DNA of 64,000 nucleotides from Omphalotus guepiniiformis (Eukaryota > Basidiomycota > Agaricomycetes > Agaricales > Omphalotaceae): contig JAQOOI010000012.1 of the NCBI GenBank assembly GCA_028554645.1, positions 310,001 to 374,000 on the forward strand, read 5' to 3'. This document shows positions 24,674 through 36,699 of this stretch, in pieces. The notes under the pieces are model-generated. The model was given only the letters and a program-made list of their open reading frames with translations, ran no database searches and was not told where the DNA came from. Numbering within the stretch: the stretch's first letter is position 1; every line of letters begins with the position of its first letter. The position numbers and the translations under genes are program-made.

Positions 24674-26254
24674 TCACATTGACCCTGATGATTGAATTTG
24701 TCCCCCTCCGACCACACTACCTCCGCTGGAAGTCGCACCAGCAGTCGAATCCGATTTACGATTTTTACTCCCCTTAGGTCTCCCTCTAGGTCTCTTCCCC
24801 ACCGGCGCAGCAGACCCCGACGCTGACCCTGCGGAATCCTCCGGTGCGCTCCGTTTTATGCTAGAAGTAGGTATAGCGGTGGTATGAAGGAACGTTGGGG
24901 TGGGGGTTGATGTGGAAGCTTGGGGCTGGGGAGCGGGTGAGGAGGCGTTATTGCCGTTTAATCTGCGTTCTTTGAGGTATCTGGTGAGGAAGGTGAGTTA
25001 GTAAAGTTAGGAATGGAAGGTGAGGGTGTGAGAAGGAAGGAAGGGCGAACATTCTGAATGTCCGACGAAAGTCAAGTCAAACGAAAGTCTACTAAACGCG
25101 ACGACGCGGGCGTGTAAAAAATATATATCATAACAAGATACTCACTGCGCTTTCTTTTCATCCAACATACTCTGCAGCGTAGGCAGCGGTGCTTGACCCA
25201 ACTCCGCACGCAAGCGATCAACATCTCGTTTAGCAATCGCATACTCTCCATCAGAAAGTTCAGTTATCTTCGCTCTCAAGTCAGCGCATCTATTGTCAAC
25301 ATTCGTGGAGAGGCAGGGAGAATGACATTGGTGATTTGATCAGAACCAGTGAAAAAGAAACTCGAAAAGAAGCACTCACTCTTTCTCGATAGACGCTTCT
25401 GATAAATCCGCTTTATCTCTATCCTCGTTGACTTGTCTGAGGCATAGCAAAAGTCTATTGCGTTCCGATTCGAGTCTAGAAAATTTCGTCCGGTTTCAGT
25501 CAGGGATACGTTCACGCAGAATGAGAGAGAGGGGGATGCAGGCCGATATCAGGAATTAAAAAGAAACAAAAGACACAGACTTATTCTTCTGTTCCTTGAC
25601 ATCTTGTATAGTCTTACTCTTTTGCTCCAACGACGCGTGTGCAGAAAGTATATGCGCAGTGTGCAATTGTAACGTCAAAGCGTGTCTTCTGATCAACCCA
25701 ACAAATTATTTATTAGACATACAGATGTAGATAGATAAGAACGAACGAAACAACACATACTTGAGTTCTGCAGTCTTAGCAAGATGAATGAGATCCTTCG
25801 TCCAATCCCCCGTCGCAACCAACGGTCCATTCCCAACCGAGCTAGAAGTCCCAGCCGCAGGAGCAGGAGTCGTACTCGCACTCGTACCTGCCGTCGCATG
25901 TACACCTCCGGGCACAGGTGTCACCGATGTAGGCTGAGGAGCAGGAACAGTATGATGATACTGCAAAGGCTGAACAACATGTTGCTGCTGATGCGGATGG
26001 ACAATATGATACTGATAATGATGATGAGTAGTATCCTGCGGCGCAACTGTCGTCGGTGTCGAATTCTGAGCAGCAGAAGCTACATTCCCCGCCGTTACAG
26101 CCCCATTAAGCACAGCCTGCGGTGTAGTCTTGGTCGTCGTCGTAGCCGTAGTCGCCTGCTGCGAAGCATTACTCGAAGAAGAGGTAGCACCACCAGTAGT
26201 AGGAGGAGAATAATGAACATATTGAGGTTGATGAACATGCTGATGCGTCGCCAT
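24674..26254 (-). CDS. AT-hook coiled-coil protein
   Basis: Five exons (26254-25761, 25688-25581, 25475-25380, 25289-25146, 24980-24674), all GT-AG, give 382 residues. The N-terminal ~150 residues are low complexity, rich in H, Q, T and S (HHHYQYHIVHPHQQQH). They are followed by a predicted coiled coil from about residue 155 to 280 (LQLHTAHILSAHASLEQKSK, LESERNRLLLCLRQ, KRDVDRLRAELG). The C-terminal part carries one AT-hook, KRPRGRPKGSKN, whose GRP core binds the minor groove of A+T-rich DNA. It is likely a nuclear DNA-associated protein. It shares a 258-bp divergent promoter with the TRF4-like gene. Confidence 0.8.
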
Positions 26255-26512
26255 TTTTTTAGGTCCTTTTTGTATATTATTCTTTTTTTTTTTTTGACCC
26301 AAAATCTTTTGGAACCTTCGGTACCCTCTTTGTTTGAATATCTTTTTTACCGACAAAGTAAAAGTAAAAAAGTTGGCGCGATCGTGAGAGGGAGTGTTTG
26401 GGGGGCTTGGTTTGTTTTTCCAGTTACAAACGGTGCCTGGGGTCGGACCGTGAACAATGCTGATACTTGCCTTTTATGGGTTGGTAAGGCTTTTTCTCAT
26501 TGGTTTTTAGCA
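26255..26512. promoter_or_regulatory. Short bidirectional promoter (AT-hook gene / TRF4)
   Basis: Only 258 bases separate the two start codons, so the transcripts must diverge from a common region. It contains two T-rich tracts (26254-26260 and 26282-26295) that could exclude nucleosomes. Confidence 0.55.
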
Positions 26513-29161
26513 ATGGACTCGTTCGCTGAGCCTGTTGCTGGTCCGTCCACAACCCCAGAGAATACCTTAAAATCACGCCGTACAAAAAAACGAAAACGCT
26601 CTTCTCTTGTTAGCGGTCAAAATACCCCGGAAATATCTACTTCTTCGAAAGATGATACACCTGGTCCGGAAATACTATCTCCACGCTCAAAACCTACGAG
26701 AAGTAAAACGAAGGATAGGGAGACAGAAAAGAAGAAGCAGAAGAAGAGGGAAAAGTCCAAGCTGAACACCGAGGGTATTGTAGCGAATGGAGATGGATCG
26801 AATACCTTGAAATTGAACGGAACATCGAAAACAGACGACGCTACGCAATTTGAAGGAGGGGCGGATTTTATTGCTTTGGTTGACAGCGACGACGAAGATG
26901 ATTCTTGGAAGGATAGAAGGATAGATAAAGGGAAAGGGAAAGATACGGGCGATACGAAACACAGGAGTAGAAATCGCAGTCGAAGTCGAAGTCGAAGTCG
27001 GGACAGAGACCGCCGACGAGATTACGATGAACGAGACAGGGACAGGGATAGGGATAGAAAAGGGAGAGGTATATCGTCTCGCATCTTTTGTGGCGCACTT
27101 TTCTCAGCCGTTTATCAGGTCGCCAAAGGACTCCAGAACGTGAATGGGACAAGGGAAAACGAAGCTACGACCGCGACAGAGACAGAGACAGAGACAGAGA
27201 CAGAGACAGAGACAGAGATAGAACTGTACAGAACGACCTTCGAAGGTTCAGAAACAGATACGATCCTCCTGTTAGCGCTAGTGTTAAGCCTATTGGAAAC
27301 CGAAAACTTCCTTGGATTGAGGGATTGGATATTGATTCCTGTCATAACGTCTCTGAGCTGTAAGTGATTCAATTCCTCACAAGAATTTATTGAACTATTT
27401 TTCTAATTATCTCATTTTCAGGTTACATATGGAAGTAGAAGCTTTCACGAAATGGATATCGCCTTCACCAGTGGAAGACGAAATACGTGGTTTAATCGTC
27501 GCCATCATCACACGCGCCATCACCAAGAAATTTCCAGACGCTGAAATCTTTCCTTTCGGCAGTTACGCTACAAAGCTGTACCTCCCAACAGGGTGCGTTT
27601 AGCCCGACCTTTGCAGTTTCTCCGCATTACATTCTAACCAACTGTAAAAATAGGGATATCGACCTTGTGATTTTATCGAAACAGATGGAGTACATGGACA
27701 AACTCAGCGTCCTTCGTTCTATCGCTGACTCCATCAAGCGTAACCACATCGCTTCAAACGTCACCATCATCGCCAAAGCCAAAGTACCCATCGTAAAATT
27801 CGTCACCACCTGTGGTCACATCCCCGTCGACATCAGCATAAACCAGCCGAACGGTGCAGTAGGCGCGGCAATCGTCAACGGATTCCTAAAAGACATGTCC
27901 ACCAGCACCGCTTCCGCCTCCGTATCACATCTCGAAGGCAGCCTCGCACTCCGCGCACTCGTAATGATCACGAAAATGTTTCTGAGCCAACGCAGCATGA
28001 ACGAGGTGTACACCGGTGGACTAGGCAGCTATGCTATTGTTTGCCTAGTTATCAGTTTCTTGCAAATGCATCCTAAAATCAGACGAGGGGAGATAGACGC
28101 TGATAAGAACCTGGGCGTGTTGATGATGGATTTCTTTGAGCTCTATGGCTCGTATTTCAATTACGAGAATGTGGGGATATCTGTGAGGGATGGCGGGACG
28201 TATTTCAATAAGAGGCAGAGGGGATGGTATAATGAACCGTCGAACTACAGAGGGAAGGGGTCTGTGGGGAGTACATTGTCGATTGAGGATCCTACGGATA
28301 TCAGTGAGTTGCTCCGTTTTGATTTCCCTCCGCCTACTCATTTGTGTATCTTGTACAGCGAACGACATCTCTTCCGGCTCCTACGGTTTCCCAAAAGTTC
28401 GAGCAACATTCGCAGGCGCACATAAAATCCTAACTGCCACTGCCTACCTCAAAGCTGGTATCATCAGTGCTCGTCGGTCGGGTAACGCCGTAAAGCTCAG
28501 AGATGATTACAGACCGGAAGAAATGAGCATACTCTCGCACATACTGGACGTTACGCAAGACGTGAGCTGCTTTGGGTTTTTCCTCGGTGGTTAGCTCGCG
28601 TTCTAAATACCTTTTTTTTCGTAGATCATTAACCACAGAAGAGTCGTCCAAGAAGTCTACGACCAGAGGTCGCTACACAAAATCCTTGGTGTTCAGGCTA
28701 GGCCTGTCGTCGTCAACGTCAACGGTGCTGCGATGAATGGTCGTCCACCATTCTCAAATGCCATTGCCAGTCGTGGTCAAACGAGGCGCGCCACAGCGTT
28801 AGAGGAGCCAAACGACCCCGACTCTGACGAAGGCAGCCCACGTCGGCGTAAGAAAGGTGCCAAAGAAGATGGTGAAATAGAGGATGAAGATGAGGATGAA
28901 GGCCGGTATGGAATTGGACGACAACCACCTCGAAAACGAATAAAAACCGGTGGTTTGGAGGATATGCATACTACGTTCACCACTGATGATGGTAGTAGCG
29001 CTTCGGATTCGAGTTCAGACTCGGACTCGGATAGCGTTGCGAGTGAGGAAGTGGAGTATGATGTCGAGGTTGATAGGTCTGAAGAGAAGCCACGCTCGAG
29101 TAGTGAATCGAAACGATCGTATTGGTTATCGAAGGGGATTGTAGGAGCTAGCGATGAATGA
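26513..29161 (+). CDS. TRF4: TRF4/PAPD5-type noncanonical poly(A) polymerase
   Basis: Six exons (26513-27068, 27119-27359, 27422-27592, 27654-28303, 28359-28561, 28625-29161) give 785 residues. The nucleotidyltransferase core has FPFGSYATKLYLPTGDIDLVI: the GS motif and the DxD metal-binding pair, split by intron 3. The third acidic residue lies in VPVDISINQ-type context (GHIPVDISINQPNG). The central PAP-associated region follows (DKNLGVLMMDFFELYGSYFNYENVGISVRDGG). TRF4-type enzymes in TRAMP add short A tails to aberrant nuclear RNAs for exosome decay. The N-terminal ~230 residues are basic and end in a long Arg/Asp (DRDRDR) repeat from GACAGA repeats. The C-terminal tail is acidic and Ser-rich. 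All introns are 50-63 nt. Confidence 0.93.
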
Positions 29162-32100
29162 ATATCTCAGAATGTCTTTCCACTGTTCATGTGCACCCGT
29201 TTGGATTGCTATCCGACTTTGAACGCTCGCAGGTAAGCACCCTCACGATACTTGTAATCTCACTTCAAAAGTGTTCTTACTGCGCCGGCTTAGCATCCGC
29301 GATTATATCTATGTCATGATAAGCCTCCCTCATATATCGTCAAATTCTCCTCCGGGTTCCGTCATACAAACCGACTTGATTTGGTCCGTCTTTCGAATCT
29401 ATTATATTACTCTGTTATGCACGAGTACTACGCATGGCGTCACTTCGAGCACTGACTATGGCTGCGCAGTTTGAGCATTACTACTGTACATAGTCACTTG
29501 GACAACCGTGCAGCCAAAACGGATGATTGCCAACTTCCTTGAATATCTTCCTGCATTATCATCCCCTCACGATGGGTACTATTGACCTTTCGATTTCTAT
29601 TACTCTTCAAGCACATCATGCAAATGCTATGTAGTTGATAGTGATATGATACAGGGATAAAAGGTAGACTGCGAAGGTACTGCGGTCAAAGCACCTGATC
29701 GTAATTTCCAAGTAGTCAGTTCAAAAAAACCGTTTTGCTGGCTCACTTCGGTCAATCCGTCGGAGCCCGTCGGAAAGGGTACCCCGGATCGGAATGTTGT
29801 CAGCAGCTTTATATCAGCTTTTGCTAAATAACCGTAGATTACCGGTGTCTGCCCTGAATCGACAATGCCGAAGCGCCGAAGCTTCGTCATGGCGGAGGCA
29901 AGTCATTTTGACTCCGCTCGCGGCTTTCAGCTCAACATCGACGGCATGTCATATAAGAGGTGTGGGCCAGCTTACTATCAGACAGAACAGGCTCAACTCT
30001 TCCCTGACGCAAGCCGATGGCAAGGACGTGTTCAAGATATCGAATGTTACAGACATCGTAAGATGGTGAGATTCTGATTTTATTGACGCTAGTCTGTGAA
30101 CTTTAAATAAAAGCACGGTCGAGGCTTTCGAGTCACTCACTTTAAATATACATTGTAGATTCAGATGGTACGAAACCGGGGTAAATTCTCACAGACTATT
30201 ACTATTTGATACGCAACGAGGCTTACAGGAAGTGAATCTTGCACCCAGCGAAGTACATACACATCTCTAGTTGACAGTCGCCAAGTCGGCCGAGACTCCA
30301 CGAGTTCAATTGATTCGTAAATCCTCGACCCCTCGTGAGGCGCCCACTACGCAAAGCTACTTATTCCCAATCAAGCAGTATCCCGTTGTACTAGGATCAG
30401 CTCACCCTCGGCCAGAGCAGGCCTCCTCCAAATTCATGATTACTGAATTAGATTGTGTCAGTACATACATAGTAAGTTCCCGAATCCCCACAGTCCCATC
30501 ACCATCATGTCGAAATTGATTTGACATGATTTATTGATTTATTTCTCAATTTCAGTGATTACTTATGTCGAGACTAGTTCAAACTTTCATCGATTCAGTT
30601 CGACTCTATGTCCGACCCCGTGATGGTCGGTCAGTCGGTCGAGTCGGGTTTACCTTTCGTTTTCTTTGCATGACTCATTGCGCGAAATACAAGGGCACAT
30701 CAGCGGAACTCTATGCATGACTCAGACAGATCTACCAACGCATCCGGCTGAATATTACACATAAGCTTTCCTTGCTTATATATAAAACACAGCAACACAC
30801 CGTAGACGACGCGGTTAATCGTGCTAACTGCGCCGCGTCACCCGGCTCTTCACAGGTGTACACCCACGACACGCAAGGACTCAGACTCCCTCGGACGTGA
30901 CCTTGTACATGTCCCCATGCCGCAAAATACCAAACTTGTTTCCGGGATATCGGTATGTTAAGCTTAAGTTCTTTGAATAACAATGATCACTTATAATTGA
31001 CCATTAGAACTGATTTATATTAATGATTAATGATTGCCCGTTCAGCGCTGACCAACTCGACTCTCGGCGGGACGTCGCTTGCGGTTGAAACTGCATCTCG
31101 AGTCCGTCAAGTTCAAGATTCGTACTACGCTTTCAAGATTGCCAGCGTGACCGTAGTTAGGAGAAGTGTGCTCGGGGAAGTTCAGATCCCGACTCCCCAA
31201 AGATCTCTTACAGTCTTACACAGTTACACTCCCCAAAGCGAGCGCTGATACTTACCAGTATAGGGATGGCGGCATAAGCGCACAGGGTCAGGGCCAAGGC
31301 GCCAAGGGGTTTCCGAAAAGCACAAAAGGTCGATTATCGAGCGCCGTGTGATGGATCTACTGCGTATACATACATCGCCATGTCAAGGTGAGCTGTCACT
31401 TTTTTTATTTGGAGTTGAGCAACTTCCGTTCAGTCAAATCGTTGGCGGGAGCTGAAGCTGAACCAGTTCTATTTTGTTTAGTGACCCTGAAGCGCCTCAT
31501 TCTCAATTCCGGCTTGGTTTGAGTGAAGGTGCATATGTATACCTGCACAGCTGCTGATCCTTGTCTAGGATACATTCAACTAAGATGAGCTTTTGCTCAA
31601 TTTTCATGCTGTGTAGTACCATGATTGAGGAGCAAACTCAGGAACTAACATGGGTACGCAAAATTGTCTTCCACTCTTGGTTGGCTGCATTTCATCACCG
31701 ATATGAAATAGAAAAATATTGTTGTGATTGCCCAATGGCGACGGGCAAGCAATCAGTGAAGCACACATATGCATTATCAAGACTGTGTACCTGGCCCGGG
31801 ATCGACATGACTCACCTATCCACGAATATACATACTGTAACTTCAACTGCCAAAAGGATGTCCGCGGCCGCTTTCGTGACCCAATCATCTCCAGGGGCAA
31901 TATGGTATGAATAAGTACAGCAGCGGTATGTACAGCAGTCTGCAGATGGCAGATACATACTCACTTGCGGTCTAACTAGTACGCAGACCCCACTAAGCGC
32001 CGTAGCCTCAGTGCGCCTCGCGCAACAACTTTGATGGGCACCGACTCCGAACCCCCGTGTCTCAGTGATGCTTCAGATCATAACTTCAACGCGACGTTCC

Positions 32101-32400
32101 TCAGTCAAACATTGCAGTGGCGTTAGCATTCGACTCTGCAGGGTCGTAGGCTGGCGCACAGGTGTGCTGAATAACGAAAACGAAACAAAGGACTGACAAA
32201 TCGATCTGCATATGTCGGTGATTTCGGTCGGTGCCCAAAGAAGGAATCTAATGTAGGTCCCTCGATTGACGTCTTGAAGCAGAGGTGCATGTGGCGAATA
32301 GTGCGACTCGAACGAGTGTTACTTATTGGCGCGATAACTAAGGAGGAGAGTACGACCTCTGTGCGATTTTTACGGAGAAAAAATGTTGTAAGTAATTTAA
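29162..32400. other. Gene-poor block, part 1
   Basis: No supportable gene. ORFs are below 120 codons and lack domains or splice continuity. GTAAGTA/TACTTAC heptamers begin to appear from about 31.2 kb. A tRNA-like T-arm string near 32298 was examined and rejected. Confidence 0.5.
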
Positions 32401-35400
32401 CATAGTACCGTTACCAAGCCGTAACTTCGATACTTACTCACCATCGTTGGAATTAATCTCACAAAAGACACTTAGCTTTGACTCTAGAAGTCGAGTAATT
32501 AAAGTAATTAAGCTACAGACAGTCAGGCTAGTGGCGACTGTAATAACATTGACATACTTACTACATAGTTAAGTTGGATCTAAATTGACGTTTTCGCAAT
32601 GGAATGCCTAAGAAACATATTAGACTCTGAAATACTGCATATTCTACCGTAAGGTGATGGCAAATAGAATGTTTACCTACATTACCTACATTGGGATCGA
32701 CAGCTTGAGTGCATAGAGTCACCGCACCGCACCGCACCCTCCGTTTTCCGACTCCGTCAAATTTTTCGGTACCCTATGGCATTGGTAAGTACGGTTGCCC
32801 CTGGGTGGTCCATCTGTCGTTCGTAAATCACAGTCCAGTGACACGTTCAGACTCTTTCTTCGTAAGTACCTGAATGAAGTGATGAAAGCCAGTTCGTCAT
32901 TTCTTGAGCCGGCTGAACACTCGCCACTATACATATATATTAAATCTGATGTGAAAGTTTCAGAACGACTGCCAATCTGAATGAATCGGAAGAACTGAGG
33001 CCTGAGGAGTGACTTGCGTTATCATTCAACGAAAGCTTCAGCAACGAAAGCTTCAACCTTCGATGCTACGAGATTCTACGCAGGATAGTAGGCATCCGGT
33101 ACCGGTGCTCCCTCCCATGATTTTCCGGCGATTCTAGTACCGTTTATCGCAGCCCCATCACTGCAAACTCGACACTAGATTTCATCGCTCATGGCACCCG
33201 CCACCGTCAATCCGGAGGAACACATATCTATCAAAGAGGCCTAGAGTTGAAGTCCAGACCATAATCTTCTGATTCACCAGCGGTACCCTTGAATCTCAGA
33301 GTCATTAACATTCTTCTGATCTCAAGAGTCGAGGGTATTGGCACCGTCTCATAGTATGTATCACCGGCTATAAACCCTTCCGAATCCAGCCGTCCGAGCA
33401 GCCTGTCGCAGTTGATTTGCTGCTCACGCAAACCAGCGTGTTTGGGTTAGCAAATGAGATTGCGAGGAATGTAACTTGGGTATGTACATTGTATGGGCTT
33501 CTGTGGTTTCACGCTTCCGCCATGTCGCGATGGAAGTCAAATATTCAATTTTAGAAGACTAGCCTGAGTATAACTTGAACACTTACTACTGCGCGTTAAG
33601 TATGAGAGCGAGGCATCGTACCTATGTAACTGTGTAAGTATTTAAAAATAGCACATCAGTGAATACGGATGTATCTCGCTGTATACGGCGGTCTATCATA
33701 CACCGTTCGCTCGTCCTTCGGTAGCCTAGGATAGCCTTCAGTTCGTTCGATAGCAACAAATTTAACATCTCACCGCATTAATTTGCAATCCTTGGTCGAA
33801 ATTGGAAAACCGCAGAATGCCGGGTGGGCGGAGTCTATTCTCTTGTGTTTGCGTACATACATACCCAAGTCAACTGCGGGGAACCTTGCCCCCGCTACGC
33901 TTAAGGGACTTCCGATGGAAGCCTAGTGGAAGCCTCCGTCCTTTATTCGAAAGCGTATGATAAAAATACTTACTACGTACTAGGCGACGTCACTTGAAAG
34001 TTACAAAGTAATTCTGAATCCGGATTGAATACGAATTCCATTGTCCCCACATACGCGCAGTATGACTTCAAGTTTGAAAGTTTCTAAATCAAAAGGCCAA
34101 GCCAGGTTCGTTGAATTTGTAGTAGTGCCAAACGACGACGTGAGGGAAGCTGCTTGTCGTCAGTTGTCGTCAGCTCTTGTCAGCCCTGTAAGTAATCAAT
34201 CAACATCGATACATATCTGGAGACTGGCGACGATAAGTGTCATGAAATGATGAAGATAGCCGAGAGCTATCTTTCTGATAAGTAAATGAAAGTATATGTA
34301 CATAAATAATTACTTACAAGCGAATAGACAGTCGAACGAGAGAAAGCTGTCATTGGACGTGTTCATTAAAACAGAAACGTGTGCTGTAGTACAAGAAAAC
34401 TTCGTCGAATTTCGAAACCAAGAACATTCCAATCCCGGTACGCCAGTGGTACGCCCTACTTACTTATAAGCAACCGATCCAATCAATCATGTCTCCGGCA
34501 AGGGTACCACGGAAATGTCCCGGTCTCGTTTAAACTGGCTTGAAGGTCCGAGCTGTGATACTCATCTCTATCTCTAGAAGATAGGTATCTGGGCATCTGT
34601 CGCGCGCGCCCGTTGCCAGCGCCTGTTGAGGATCAAATTACTGCTGTTGCGCTCAACGCCGCGCATACATTTGTCCAATGGCATAGTAGGAAAATGAGTC
34701 CTCGCTGTGTGGCGAACTGCGCGAGCTAGTTATGATACATACTCAATTTATCAATTCTTGCCTGTCCATCCATCGATATTGAACTTAAGCGCTGTAGCGC
34801 TTAAATGCTGTTGATCTTCTCATTGCAGCCTGCTTAACGACTCTTAGTAGTACGTTTATGTACTCAATTTCACTTACTTACCATTCCTATTATGTGTACA
34901 GTTTCTGATATCGACAAATTCTCCAATCTGAATCCGCTAATGCCACTACCAGTCTACCACAGTTGGTCAGAGATGCGGACATAGTACCGGACGGCGGATT
35001 ACTTACTACAGCACGATATCATAATCATGGTTGCGAGGCAGGTCCGGCACGCTATGCGTAATTACGATGGCATGAATACGATAGAATCTGATTAGTACAT
35101 GGATGAACCAAGATAAAACCAAGATATTAGATAGTACGAACTGACTTAGTATTCCAGAGTATTCCCTAGTACATATTCTTTCCTTTAATGGATCAAGAGA
35201 CAGGCACACAATCTGATTGGAAATGATTCCGAAATCACCGAGATTTTCTCGAGGATGCGTCGACCGCTGCAATTACTGTGCCATAGGACCTCATAGGACC
35301 TGCCACGGGGGTGAAGGAAATGTAGAAAGGCTTATCGATATGTGGTATGGACCTACAATGATGATACCGATACACGCATATACGAAGTGTGGTACTCACA

Positions 35401-36600
35401 TACTCACAAACGCGGAAATACACACCGTATGCCCGCTATTGCCGACTTCGAGGACACACACTTCAACGCTTCAAACTTCAACGTTGTCACTTCCGACCAC
35501 CACGCACAAGCTCCCAGAGTCGAGTCGGCTATGATGACTCTCGCGCCGTATCACGTATACGGCACTGCGCCCGCTGTCGAGCTATTCGTCTACATCAAAT
35601 TCAACAGCAATCCACAACTTACCATAGATATGAATCTTCCCTTTGGGCGTGTGGCAGTACATTCGACCGACCCTGACCATCAAACGCGAAATTCAACAGC
35701 TTTTCAGCCAAGTTCTTGACGCTCATTGCCCAGCCACATTAGGAGAAGGAACGTCGGTAAAATCTCGACCGTAAACAGCTTTATGAAGCGCCTAATCACG
35801 ACTTAGTAGTAAATATGTATGTAACTTACAAACTTCCAGGACATAACTCACCTGCGTGTACATCCATCAATCAATAGCATCGCCCACGCCAATATCTTGA
35901 GTTACCGGCTCGTATCGTATCCCAGCGTCTTCCAGCAATAGATAGTGGCTCGCAAGCCTTGTAATTTGCCGTTTTTCCTACGACGTACACGAAGGACAGT
36001 AAGAGTACCGTGTAGCGCGCGAGAATTGAAAGCAGAAGAGGTACCTGACCCATTTACCCACGGTATCCACGTCCTCTTCGCACGATTTCAACCGGTCCGT
36101 TCCCGGCAACACACAGCAAGCGCATGATAGACAGCGAACAGAAGATTGACCTCTGACCAGAACAGAAACAGAACAGGAAAAGAACAGCACTTTAGGAATT
36201 CGAGAAACTGCGACAAGGTACGGATTGGAACATGCTTGACGGACAAAGTTAACCGTAATCGAGTTGGGTCGGTACGAGGAGGCGAGCTTGATTCAAGCCG
36301 GTTAACATGAAGGTTCTGTCAGATGTGGGGGAGTTCGAATCACCGCTAGAAGAAGAAAGAAGTTAGAGAAGGAGGACTGTGCTAGTTTGCTGTGGAACAG
36401 AACTGTATTGTAGGTATGTAGATACACCCTTCACGAAGTTCTTTATCTATCTATTAGTCTACACGTACGCATCTATATATACAATTCCCCACATACTAAG
36501 ATCAACTGACAAGTTCTATAGGCACACAGAATCGATTTCGAACAAACGTTTCTTCCAGTCGCCAGTCCTGACACCCTCCACCTCCACCTTCTACCGCACA
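32401..36600. other. Gene-poor block, part 2
   Basis: No supportable gene. The stretch 35440-35720 keeps an open frame with protein-like composition but without recognisable domain. TACTTAC or GTAAGTA occurs about nine times here (for example 32430, 32560, 33966, 34307, 34873, 35004). Confidence 0.5.
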
Positions 36601-36633
36601 CCACTCCAACCCCGGTGACACCCTCTTAATCGA

Positions 36634-36681
36634 CGACTCGAACCCTCAACGACTCGAACCCTCAACGACTCGAACCCTCAA
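36634..36681. repeat. Short tandem repeat, three units of 16 bp
   Basis: CGACTCGAACCCTCAA repeated three times without change. Intergenic; no associated gene. Confidence 0.9.
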
Positions 36682-36699
36682 CGACCCCAGAATCCGCGA

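Noticed and set aside
25784..26512. Upstream extension of the TRF4 open frame to 25784
   Set aside because: The Arg/Ser-rich reading is the antisense of the AT-hook gene's first exon. The ATG at 26513, just after the shared promoter, fits the family.
32290..32370. tRNA-like string (GCGACTCGAACGAGTG) in the gene desert
   Set aside because: A T-arm-like piece exists, but the acceptor, D and anticodon stems do not pair.
35342..35719. 125-codon ORF with protein-like composition
   Set aside because: No recognisable motif, no splice partner, and no promoter signs; probably chance.
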